Part shown: positions 1 through 10,477 of the stretch, piece after piece
Position numbering within the stretch: the stretch's first letter is position 1
Layout: each line of letters opens with the position of its first letter
From: Deuterostichococcus epilithicus
Taxonomy: Eukaryota; Chlorophyta; Trebouxiophyceae; Prasiolales; Stichococcaceae
Reading direction: 5' to 3'
Length of the DNA stretch: 64,000 nucleotides
NCBI GenBank assembly: GCA_033439295.1
Contig: JAVTLE010000008.1
Location: 372,001 to 436,000 of the forward strand
Made by a program: the position numbers and the translations under genes
The notes under the pieces: model-generated
Told to the model about the DNA's origin: nothing
What the model saw: the letters and a program-made list of their open reading frames with translations, nothing else
The model's database searches: none

Positions 1-1479
1 ATGACTCTGCAAGGCTGTCCTAGCATGCACACACTGCAAACGGTTCGCTCAGACTGTCTTTCGAATCTCAACCACGTGCTGCTGCGGTGCAGGCAGAAAG
101 TCGCGCAGCTGCCCGGCATGGCACGCACCCTGGGCTTGGCTGTGAGCGCTGCTGGCACCCGCCACGAGCGCCGCTTCCTGACCGTCCTGCCACATGGGCG
201 GCCCTTCGGCGCCTCGACGGCGCAGGAGGCCGTCATGCTGGCCTTCGTGCTGCTCACTAGCATCGCGCGCCTGGAAGGGTCGGGCGTTGTGCACCGGGAT
301 GTCAGCCCGTACAACATCGTCAGGGACTCGCTTGGGCTGCCATACCTCATCGATTTCTACACCCTGGCTGCGTCCGACACGGTGCTTGTTTGCCTTTGCT
401 TGCCTGGAGTGTCACTCTGCGTGTTGGTACCAATTGTGTGTGCAAATCCGCATGGGAAATCGAGGCAAGTCCAGTGCAAAGTGTCGATGATGCCAGGCAC
501 CCATTCTCATCACGCCTGCACACCTTGCAGGTGTCAAGTCCAGTCACGGGGACGCCAGAGTTCATGGCGCTGTCGCAGCTGGTCCGCATGCGGCCTGACA
601 TGGCCGAGCTGGCAGCCGCGCCTACAGCAGCAACAGATGTGGAGTGCCTGCTGTACAGCATCCTGCGGCTCGTGACAGGCGACAAGCTGCCTTGGCGGCG
701 GTACACCGCTCTAGACCACCGCGGCGCTTTGGAGTCAAAGTTTACGAGCATGAGTCTGTTCCAGATGTAAGTTCGACTTGCCTGAACGCGTGCAACCTGC
801 GGGTACATTGCCATTGTCGTATGGATGCTATGTCACGCTTAAGGATGGTGACACTGGCTGGATTTTCTGCGCTGCTCAGGCAGGTGGCGGCGCGGTGCCT
901 GCCGAAATATGCCGCGCTACTTCCGCTGCTGTCCTGCTGGGCCGGCAGATACTATCACAGCAGCACCTACAGCGCCGCCTTCCCTGTGGCGGACGCCATA
1001 GACATGGTGTGGGCGGACTCGTTCACAAAGGGTGCCATCCTGAAGCAACTGGTGAGATGGAGTACTAAGCAGGAAACTCCTACTTTGCTTCACCATCGCC
1101 CAGAGGTAACTAAACCCATGCGCTTATTGTGCAGTCCGAGCAATCTTGACAGACCTTCATTCCCTTTTTGTTGAGCGGCAACATCATCCAGCTGAAGCTG
1201 TGGCGACGTGGTGATCAGGCGGCCATGCTGCTGGAGGCATGCGAGGTTGGTGCATCCGCGGCGGAGGCGCGGTCGTTGACCGCTGAGCTGCAGAAGGGTG
1301 CTGTGAAGGCGGCAGTGGAGGCGGTTGGACTTTCTATTCAAGGCCAGCGCAGGCGGGCCGGGCACACATCTCTGTCACGAGTATGCTGGTGCAGATGGAC
1401 TCGAAACAGCCACCCGACGATGCACTTGCCATGCAGAAGAGCACATGCAGTGCATCGTGTCTTTCAACGCCTCACATGA
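1..1479 (+). CDS. FunK1-like protein kinase, 5' partial
   Basis: This is the C-terminal part of a protein kinase-like protein whose start lies outside the window. Phase-consistent exons are about 67-381, 531-766 (donor GTAAGT), 880-1051 and 1153-1479. Exon 1 has the catalytic-loop motif VHRDVSPYNIV, with catalytic Asp and metal-binding Asn, and YLIDFY in place of the usual DFG. Exon 2 begins with GTPEFMA, the activation-segment end typical of the FunK1 (fungal-type kinase) family, followed by a C-lobe helix region. The HRDxSxxN plus GTPxFMA combination is what points to FunK1 rather than an ordinary Ser/Thr kinase. The substrate is unknown. The last about 40 residues are basic and low in similarity, so the true stop could be upstream of 1479 if another splice exists. 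Confidence 0.62.
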
Positions 1480-2393
1480 GGCGCCGCAAGTCTTGGAGCC
1501 TCATTGCAGCAAGGCAGTGGGGCACCAGACTGCCCATCTGCATTCTGTAGACTCGCCTCAGTGTGATCTCGTGGCACTGCGACGTACAGGGGCAATCATG
1601 CCAGCAGCGCCGACTCCAGGCGCCGAGGGTGTAGCAAGTGTGCTGGCTGTGCTTCCAGAATGAAGGTGCGCTCATGCTTGTGCTGCCGCTTGCTGTACGA
1701 CATCTGAAATGCTGGCAGCCAGAACCGCTGTCTTGCAAATCGCTGGCACGCAAGCCCAAATAGTCAATGTGACGCCACACCGACCTCCGCCATTTGCTGC
1801 GGCGCAGTTGCACGAGTCGCAATTTGACACCATGCAGCGCGATGCTGAGTAAGGACTTCATCCGCCACTTGGCCTGACTGTTTTGATGGCTGTGTCGATA
1901 GAATGTCAAGCGGATGGCTGAGCAGGGATGTACCATTCTGGTTGAGCATTGTCCTTTGGGTTTGCAAATAGAACCCACGCCAGCACAAGGACGCCCGCAA
2001 CATGCTGTGCAGTGCGCTGCGCTCAGAGGGCACTGTGAAACTTAAGGAAGATATCGCTGTTGTTGGTGAAGCAGTCGACACCACATGCTTTCAGATCTCA
2101 TCAGTCAGCGTCGCTGCGGCCGGTACTATTGCATGCCGCCCGCCCAGAGAAAGTTTTACACCTTTCCATGGATCAGCTTGTCCTTTTTCTATTTTAAGAA
2201 AAAAATGTCCGTTGCACGTGCCCGGACAATCGAGGCCCACAGCATCGATGAGATCCAGCAGTCCGAGAGGGAATACATTGCTGAATGAATAGTGGAATGA
2301 ATGGGACGACAGCCGCCCTGAAGCGTGACAACAGCGCAGCACAGCACGGCAGTGCTGAAAGACCATGCGCTTTCATCGGTCAACGCCACACTT
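1480..2393. other. Intergenic, no gene seen
   Basis: The stretch lies between the kinase-like gene and the exonuclease gene. Only short open frames with no recognisable protein similarity or splice structure were seen. It presumably holds the 3' UTR of one gene and the promoter and 5' UTR of the next. Confidence 0.5.
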
Positions 2394-4921
2394 ATGTCCT
2401 GCAAGCAGCAATCCTCAGCAATCTTCATGACGACAAGCAATTACAACGACATTGAGGCAGAGGCGGAGCTTGATTTAGACCTCCTGCAGAACCGGCTATC
2501 TGGGATCCTGGCACTGCTGTCAGCTGCAGCTCAGGAAGCTGACGCTGTCACGTCCCGCATCGCGTCACTGCGGCGCAAGGAGCGCTCAGAACCCGCGAGA
2601 CGGGCTTCAGCACTGTCGCAAGCCTGCCGCCGGCCTGCGCCGCCATTGCCGTGCCAGGCGTGCGGTGAGTCTCCTGTTATAAAACCCCTCCGTTCCTGCA
2701 GAGGATCTTGGAACGGAAGATCTTGCATTCGGAGGAATTTTAATGCTCCTGGGGCTGATGCGTAGGCCAGCCGATAGCCATGCGACGCCGTCAACGGCAT
2801 CCTGCACCAGCACAGCATCCACGCCTGCCGCGCCCAGCTGCGGCGCAGACGGGGTGACCAGCAGCCGGATGCGCAGCGCAGCAGACGATGCCGCGACCAG
2901 ATACCGCAGCGTGCTTGACAGCCTCGACCTCGGTACGCCTGGGCACTTGACACGTGGATCGTCGCCGTTCAAACTCATTTCTGCACCGTCTTGAAGCGCA
3001 GATGACCTGAATGACCCACTCTCAAGTGGCATGTGTGTGCCGTGCCTGCGGTGCCACCCGCATGACACTGCCCAACATCCCGCAGGCCGGCTGCAGCTGA
3101 CGCGCCCCCTGGTCGCCTTCGACCTGGAGACCACGGGGCTGGACGTCAGACGGGACCGCATCGTGGAGTTTGCGGCGGTACGGCTGCGCCCGGACGGGCG
3201 CTGCGACACGTTGCGGCACCTGCTGGACCCTGGGGTGCCGATGCCGAAGGCTGCGGCGGACACCCACCGCATCACGGACGCCCACGTCGCAGGCAAGTGG
3301 TACAAGCGACGACAGGACGTGGACAGTGTGCCCCACTGCAGTGCTCGTCCTCCGCACGAGCAACAGGTGCGAAGTCCTGGTTGCGGCGCCACACAGGTTG
3401 CTCAGCATCAGAACCGGCCTGTCAGACAGAGTTGTGCTGAACACTGAACGCTGCAGGCAAGCCGAAGTTCGAGGCGGTGGCGCCCGAGATCCAGCGCTTC
3501 TTCAACGGCGCCGACGTGCTGGGCTACAACGCGCTGCGCTTTGATGTGCCCCTGCTGGCGGCGGAGTTTGCGCGGCTGCGGCCCGGCGGCGGCGGCGGCG
3601 GCGGCAGGAGAATGGCGGGCAGCATGGAATTCCCGCCGCCGGGTGCGTGACCAGAGCTTGTCCTGGCTTGTGATGGGTTTGCAGAATGTGCGAGCAGTCT
3701 TCTCTGAAGTTTTGGTGTCTTGATCGTGCAGGCGCGCACGTCATCGATGCGCTGGTAGTGTTCAAGCGCGCCCACAACTTCAAGCTGGCTTCCGCATACC
3801 GCCTGTTCTGCGGTGTGTCTGCTGCACACCCCAGGTCACCTGCTGGTGGACACTGCATCAGAGTAGCCTCCACTCGCCATCTTGTTTCAAAGTGTTTTTT
3901 CACTCTGCAGAATGCACGTTCCTCGAAAGGTCGGCCGTCCTGCGCGCAGGCACAGACCTGCGGGATGCGCACACGGCGCTGGCGGACGCCACCGCCACGC
4001 TCAAGGCAAGGAGCTTCGCCCGTTGCCCTCTGCCGCTTCTCTGCCAGCTCTGCCCGCGGTTGGCGCTTCGTCATTTCATGCTTGCTAGCGTATTTCTCCC
4101 GACTGCAAATGGTCTCTCCCGGCCTGCGCAGGTGCTACTGGGGCAGCTGCAGTACTTCCCGGGCCTCGCAAACACATTGCCCGCGCTGCACGAGCTGTGC
4201 ACGGCGCCGCCAAAGGTAACTGTCTTTACATCTCGTACATCCCGGCAGCTGCCAAGGCCGCTTCAGCCGGTGGTGCGAGCAGTGGCTGAACCGGCTGCCC
4301 TGCAACGCCGATTCTTTGGTGCTGTCTATGTTTTTCTCCTGGAAGATGCGCGCTCTGAATATCATGCACTTCCTGTATCTGGTCCGGCTCGCATAGCTTC
4401 GTGATAGACATGACATGCTCAGCGCTGATATTGATCTAGGCGTGACATTGATCTAGGCCTGATATTGCTCTAGGCTTGTAGGTGAAACCAATTCCAGATG
4501 TTGGTGCCTTCCAGGCCAAATACCTGGACCGCGAGCGGCGCTTCCAGTGGCTGGACGGCCAGGCGGCTTTTGCATTTGGCAAATACAAGGGCTTCGCCCT
4601 TGCGCAGACGGCCGCTGTCGACACCAGATACATGGTGCGACGACCCTCCAGCTCTGATCTCCTCCTCTCGGTGTGATGCACAATGCAGGGCACCGTGGCA
4701 GCCGCGCATGCAACAACGGACCACATGTAGCCATGATCCTGTGCCGCAGCGGGGAGCTCTACGAATCCACAAGGCCTTCAACATTCCTGCCGTCTGGTGA
4801 GCTGCCGCCTGGCTTCCTGCTGCAGGACTGGCTGGCCAACCGGGACTTTGGAGAGCAGGCAAATCGCATCATCGCCGATGCGCGGCGGGGCATCTTCCCG
4901 CAGCCGCCTGGCGCGGACTGA
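2394..4921 (+). CDS. DnaQ-like DEDDh 3'-5' exonuclease with ExoX-like C-terminal domain
   Basis: A predicted 444-residue 3'-5' exonuclease in nine exons: 2394-2664, 2771-2932, 3086-3292, 3457-3642, 3732-3812, 3911-4005, 4132-4215, 4482-4634 and 4826-4921. All junctions keep phase. After an Ala/Ser-rich N-terminal region of about 145 residues, the nuclease core shows Exo I (FDLETTGL, with D and E), Exo II (GYNALRFD) and Exo III (DAHTALADA, with H and D), so all five DEDDh residues are present. A Gly run (3589-3606 region) sits inside the core. The C-terminal 80 residues (QWLDGQAAFAFGKYKG, then DWLANRDF) match the ExoX-like C-terminal domain of bacterial exonucleases. Two introns, 3293-3456 and 4006-4131, use GC donors (GCAAG). 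ATG 2394 and ATG 2427 are both possible starts. Its role is presumably trimming of nucleic-acid 3' ends; the compartment is unknown. Confidence 0.85.
4426..4475. repeat. Three-copy short tandem repeat next to a 3' splice site
   Basis: About 16-17 bp units of the form TGAYATTGMTCTAGGC are repeated three times with small differences. They end directly before the acceptor of exon 8 of the exonuclease gene at 4481. Confidence 0.8.
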
Positions 4922-5629
4922 CACGGGCAGAGGCAGCACAGAGCGCCCCGCATGTAACACCATGTTGTTCGGTCGAAAGGGCGGGGCATTGACCGCCCGT
5001 TTGTACCTCATATCTGTATTCTGACGGTGCCCTGCACGGAGCATAGCGTGGCTTGTGCAGCGGAACAATGTCTGCGTGACTGGTCTGTGCTTTCACCGCT
5101 GTGCTGTAGAACTCAGCAGGTGATAGTGCAGCCTGTGACTGCGGCTTGCATCAGACGGCTCGAATGTGACCGAATTGCCGCCGTGCGATCCATGGGCTGC
5201 GGCGGCGATGTGTTTCTGGAACAGCACGAACGATCCTTCTGGTCATGTGAGGGTCCAAATGAGGTAATTTCCACGTGGCGATGAACGAACTCCGAATTTT
5301 ATTCCGATCACTTACATTGAAACACTGCAACCCTTCGTGCTGGCGCCACAACTCATCAGGAAGCGAGCCAAGCGCTGATGCTGCAACCTATTGCCAGACG
5401 GCCCTTCTGACAGCGACCCCATTCCGCCCGTCCAAAACTGCCTGCAGCAACAACGAGAACCTCGCCACCTGTCGGCCCGCTGGCCCGCCTCCTTCCCATT
5501 GCCGTGCAACCGCACTGCCGCCGCAAGCCGCACCAGGGCGCTTCTGCTCACACTGCCTGCCAAAAGCACGAGCAGCATCGCCCGCAGCCGCTCTCCAAGC
5601 CACGCACACCCACTGGACATGGGTGGTGC
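4922..5629. other. Convergent intergenic region
   Basis: It lies between the stop codons of the exonuclease gene (+) and the RHIP1-like gene (-) and should contain both 3' UTRs. No further gene was recognised. Confidence 0.5.
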
Positions 5630-7411
5630 TCAATAGACGCCCTTCTTGGCGAGTCGCCACAGGGTGCGCTCCAGGCCCTGCGCCTGCGCCTCTGCAGTGG
5701 CGGCGCTGGCGGCGGCCTGCGCCCGCAGCGCCAGCGCCTCCCGCGACGGCAGCCGCCGCAGGTCCGTCACCAGCCGCGACGACGCCTTCTGCGAGCCTCG
5801 CACCTGCGGCACAAGCGGGGTTACTACTTGTTGTGGAACAATCAGGGACCAGATTCACCAAAAAACTGACGACTCGAGGATGCACCTGTACATTTGCTGC
5901 ATGCCGCTCGTTCAGTAAAATTTGTCCGGTTCCACGCCAGTGTGGCAGGGAGTCCCTCTACATGGCATGAGCAAAGTCGGCTCGCCGCCCATACGACCCC
6001 GCAGCCGTGCGGTCTGTTTGGCAATGACGGCGTACACTGCGCCAGCCGCGCTGCTGCTAGCATGCTGGTCTCGTTCAACGAGTTCCAAGTTGCTTTGTCA
6101 CCTGGCTCTGCAGCTGCGCAATCTGCTTGGCAGTGGCGGTCAGCTTGCGCAGCCCCGTGTCATACTGCTCCTCCGCCGCTGCCAGCCGCTGCGCCAGCTT
6201 TTCGCCCTCGCTAGCGTGGCCGTTGAGCGCCTCACTTACTGAGCCAAACTTTCGCTCCGCCGAAAGGTACAGCGACTGCGACGAGGAGAGACGAAGACAG
6301 TTGATTGCTGATTCTGTGCTGATTCTGTCGGCACCGCGGTCGCAGTCTGCTGCGCAGAGTAGTTTCGCAATGTGTGGTGCTGGAGTGCTCGGTGGACGCA
6401 CGTCTGTGTGTGGTTGGCGGGCCTCCTTCTGTCGGGCCAGCCGCCGCAACTCGTTTGCCACGGCAAGCAGCGTGGGCCACAGCAGCTAGGCGGTTGTCAA
6501 TGCAAAGCGTCTCACCTCCTCGCTGCGGAAGCGGCCCAACGTCTGGCGCCACAGGAAGCGTCGCGGGCCTGCAATGAAGAGAACTCATATGTTCAGGCGT
6601 AACTCGTTTATTTCTTGTTCGTGTTTAGCAGCCTGCCTGACTGCTTGCAGGCTGATAGAGCCAGACAGACTGCTATCTGTGCAGGCGGCTGCCGATTGCG
6701 TGCCGGCAGGCATGCTGTAATAGATGCCTCTTTGCGTGCGCTGTGCCCACCTGGGAGCAGCACCACAGCTGTCGCGGCCAGCGCTGAAAGCGTCACCCCC
6801 TCGTTGTCCATCGCGATGTGGACGCCCTCTGCAGGAACGCCACATCATGTAATCAAACAGTATCCTGAGCAGGACAGCTGCCAGTGTAGCTTCTTCCAGC
6901 TCTGACGGCAGGGTGCCACGGCCTGAGACATTGCACATCCACGGCAAGGGCAGGAATAAGCAAGGTGACAGGCTCTCGGCACCTTTGAGTTTGTCGAACA
7001 CCTGGTCCTGGGTGCGCTGGAAGTGCGCCACTGCCGTTCCCCAGTGCATCTGTCCACAACCATGCCACCACAGCATCAAAGCATCAGCGCCGCAGCATGT
7101 GAGTGACAGTGCCATGCAGTCATCTGACCCTGAAGCTTTCAGCCCAATGCACCTGAGTCTAACTTGCGTTCGTGTTGCATGCTGCCGCCATGCACACACA
7201 CGGTTTGGCGCACTGTGCGGATCCGCAAACAGAAACCACCCACCTGGCCCTCGTCAAGTGCGCGCTCCGCATTGGCTCGCACGATGGCCACGGAGTGCTT
7301 GGCGGCGTGCGTGGCGCTGGCCAGGCCGTCGTCGAGGTGGTCCGCCGTCGTGTTGGCGGCGTCCTGCAGCTGCTTGGTGGCGGTGTCCCTGGCGTCGCGG
7401 AATGAGTCCAT
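5630..7411 (-). CDS. RHIP1: RHIP1-family coiled-coil protein
   Basis: A predicted 237-residue protein in six exons on the minus strand: 7244-7411, 6983-7049, 6751-6828, 6516-6568, 6102-6275 and 5630-5803, all in phase. The N-terminal third is a charged amphipathic helix region. The middle has a short hydrophobic helix beside a DNEGV motif, then PRRFLWRQTLGRFRSEE. The C-terminal half is a heptad-like coiled coil ending in LTDLRRLPSREA-type sequence (here VTDLRRLPSREA). The order EGV, hydrophobic helix, PRRxL, L.RF.SEE, long coiled coil, LPxRE matches my recollection of plant RGS1-HXK1-interacting protein 1 (Arabidopsis At4g26410). In Arabidopsis that protein links the sugar-sensing hexokinase and RGS1 pathways; whether the alga has the same circuit is unknown. 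ATG 7411 is the first in the frame of the exon. An upstream non-coding exon cannot be excluded. Confidence 0.68.
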
Positions 7412-7942
7412 GTCGCCCCGGCGCTGATTGGCGCCTCGGCCCTGGCGGATGCTGGTCGATCTGGGCAGTGCTTACCGACTGAATCCCACCAGTGCCGTGC
7501 GTTAACCAACTCAGTGGCTGGGATAGAATACCGGATCTTCAGATTTGAAGTAGAAGCAACAGCCTGCGGTGGAATGGCACCAGCAGCTGAAATAATCGTG
7601 TGATCAAATTGGTACGAGTCAACGGACTTCGATATCTGAACACCGCCTAGGCGAACGAGGTGCTAACAAGATGCGACCAGTCCGAAAAAGCTGCTCAGCG
7701 CGTACCGCGGTTACAGCTTGCAGTTTTCGAGACGCGCTTCCGGCGGATCGGATGCGATGTTGTACAAGCTTCGGGCTGAGTGAGCAATGTTTGTTCCAAC
7801 GGTGCAACGCCCGGTTGTGACTGGGCACCGGGGAAATGAGGTGAGGGTTTCAACTTCTAGTATGCAGGTGCGCAGTGCAGTCTGTGCAACGTTTGCAACG
7901 CTCGCAGGGTTGTCACATCGTCAGGAGCACAAGCAGATCGCC
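7412..7942. promoter_or_regulatory. Divergent intergenic region, likely bidirectional promoter
   Basis: It separates the divergently read RHIP1-like and PfkB genes by about 530 bp. No specific element was recognised. An in-frame ATG at 7787 would add 52 Arg/Ser/Thr-containing residues to the PfkB protein, so part of this stretch could be coding. Confidence 0.35.
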
Positions 7943-10043
7943 ATGGCGACCAGCAGCGCGCACGCAAGGCCGCCGCTGCCTGGCCTCATTTGTTTTGGAG
8001 ACCCTGTAGTGGACATCATGGTGCGGGTCACCAAGGCGTTCCTGGCCAGCGCCGGGGCCGACGAAGGCGGATCGCTGTTGGTCAGCGGGGCTGATATCAA
8101 CAAGCTGCGTGCCGCGGCAGTCGCGCATCCGGACTCCGACGGAGGAGAAGCCATGTGCGGCGCTGGCAGTCATTTGTGCAAGTTGACCTTTGCACATTTC
8201 AAAGCCTGCAAGTTGCGTTGATGTGCTTTAGAGACACGGTAAGTACTTGAACGAAGTGAATTGCCGCAGACGCAACGGCGGCAGCGCTGCGAACGTGGCC
8301 CGATGCCTCGCGAGGCTGCAGGGCGCCGGAGCGGCAAGGCGGGTTTGCGTCAAATTCGTCGGCATGGTCGGCGCGGACGGCGCGGCGGAGGACTACAGGC
8401 GCGAGCTGCAGCAGCATGACGTAGAGCCGGTTCTGCTACAAAGCCCCAGCGGCGCGTCGACTGCCACCTGCCTGTGCCTGGTGAGGGCTGCTGCATCGCT
8501 GAGGGGCTCGGCAATGCAATGCACGTGTACCCTACTCGTGCAGCTTTACCAAAACTGTTGTATGATGGCAAGAGAAGGAAACGACGACAAGCCAGGTGGC
8601 ACACTCGGCTTTCCCTGTAGGGGCTGCAAGGGCGGTCCGCATCCAACAGCCTTGACGTCACCCAACATGCCTGCTGTGCACCCAACACAGGTGACTCCGG
8701 GCGGCCAGCGGACGATGCGGACGTGCCTCGGCGCCGCGGCGGACCTGCGGGACCCCGCGCAGCTGCCGAGCAGCTGGGCCGACGGCTGCGCCTGGCTGCA
8801 CTGCGAGGGCTATGCTTTGCACCGGCCGGAGGTGGCTGTTGCCGCCATGCGAGCCGCCAGGCGGGCGAGCGCGCGGGTGAGCAAGGCTCCGCTCGTTTGG
8901 CGTCCCTATCGGCGGTCGCTCGCGTCATCTGCTGTGCCGCAGCGTGCCATGGGTATGCACGCGGTCCGTCCCTGCCGGCTCCCTGCTGCCCTCTCGACCC
9001 CCTCACGCGAGAACTTCGAAGCAACGAAAAGGACGAATCTGAGTGTCTTCTCCTGCCCGCCTACTGCAGGTGAGCCTGGACCTGGCCAGCTTCGAGGTCG
9101 TGCGCCTGTGCTGGGACACGCTGCAGGCCGTGTTGGGCGAGGGCCTGCTGCACACCGTGTTTGCCAACGAGGAGGAGGCCGCCGCGGTGCTGGAGCAGGC
9201 GCAGGCAGCGGAGTCGCATGTGGCGGCCGACGGCGGCGGCGGCAGCAGCTGCGAAGGTGGCGGCCATCGTGCCGAGGCGCAGGCCTGCAGCCCGGCAGCG
9301 GCAGGCAGCCAAGAGCATGCACAGCCCGAGGGCGTGCATCAGGCAGACGGTCAGTCCGCGGCGTCAGAGCATGATCCCAAAGGCTGCTGCACTTCAGCAG
9401 AGCGGGGCGACGCCAGTGGCCGCGCCGGCGGCGACGATGCCGCATCAGCAGCGGCAGCACATTCTGCACAGCCAGAGCCAGCGGCACCAGCGGACCGGGA
9501 GCTGCTGGCGGATTCGACGGTGTCCGCAGCCCAACGCTGGCTGCTGCGGCACTGCCAGGTCGCAGTGGTCAGCCTGGGGTCCAGGGGCTGTGTTGCGCGC
9601 GCATCGGACGGCTCGGCAGCAGCCTGCACCGCCAGCAGGTCTGCCGCTGCATCCTCCTTGGCTCATTGCCGGGCGCCCCTCTGTGTGCCTCTGCTTGTGC
9701 CTGGCTCTCGTGCGGCTGGTGCTGAGGAGGGAGCTCGAGTCCGAGCTGTTGCTTGACTGCCATGCCTACTGAGATAGCTGCGGAAGGCAATGACCCTGGC
9801 AGTTCGATAGCTGGATGCCGTGGGTGCAGGGTGGCTGTGGAAGATTCTGTGGGTGCTGGGGACAGCTTCTCGGCCGGCTGGCTGACAGGGTACCTGGCGG
9901 GCGCCCCCCTGTCAGCGTGTGCGGCCGCCGGCTGCGCGGCAGGCACGGCAGCGGTGCAGGCGGTTGGCGGCGTGCCGGGGGACGAGGCGCAGGCTGCCCT
10001 GCGCAAGCAGATTGCCACGCTGCTTTCGCCGGACCAACATTAA
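7943..10043 (+). CDS. PfkB-family (ribokinase-like) carbohydrate/nucleoside kinase
   Basis: A predicted kinase of the PfkB family that phosphorylates a sugar or nucleoside with ATP. It has 463 residues in five exons: 7943-8154, 8270-8480, 8691-8876, 9070-9638 and 9830-10043. It starts with LPGLICFGDPVVDIMV. PfkB signature 1 is visible as NGGSAANVARCL just after the first junction. Signature 2 is DSVGAGDSFSAG, with the catalytic-base Asp in GAGD. Substrate residues are not diagnostic, so the sugar or nucleoside is not assigned. Odd: exon 4 carries about 110 extra low-complexity residues (Ala, Gly, Ser, Glu, Cys; roughly 9210-9510) between the 'ANEEEAAAVL' segment and the strand 'VAVVSLGSRG'. 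The family normally has a short loop there. ATG 7787 is in frame and would give a longer, possibly targeting, N terminus. The first junction (8154/8270) is the least certain, because a perfect GTAAGT also occurs at 8239. Confidence 0.85.
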
Positions 10044-10477
10044 CATTGTTTCAGCCTGTCCTGGGATCTGTGTCGTCCCCATGCGCATGTGTGAGATGCA
10101 GATTGACAAGTGGCTTCTCGAAGAGGGTCTGGCCGCACATCAGGGATTCCTATCTTCTCAAGCAACGGATGTAACTTGCCGAACCTATGAACTTCGTAAC
10201 TCATATGTGCCTAATGCTGCGCAACCTTTCGAAACTGAGACAGTTCCCAAGCCATTCAGTGCTGGGCACGAGTACTGTACAAAAACGGCGAGCGCCTCAA
10301 CCACGTGACACAGACCTCTAGCCAACTATAAGCCCAAGACCTCGGAAGCCCAATCCCCATTCGTATGATCTACAAGCGCCGCGGGCCTGCAGCGCTTGTC
10401 CTGACCGTCCAATTGTCAGCCCGTCAGAAGACCAGCTGACAAACGCCCTGCGGGGTGCCAGCAGCGGGACCTGCAGC
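10044..10477. other. Convergent intergenic region
   Basis: It holds the 3' ends of the PfkB gene (+) and G6PD (-). No additional gene was seen. Confidence 0.5.

Noticed and set aside
8239-8244. GTAAGT at 8239 as the donor of the first PfkB exon
   Set aside because: Using it requires an extra small exon that breaks the phase needed for the NGGSAANVA motif. Donor GTGCGG at 8155 keeps the frame.
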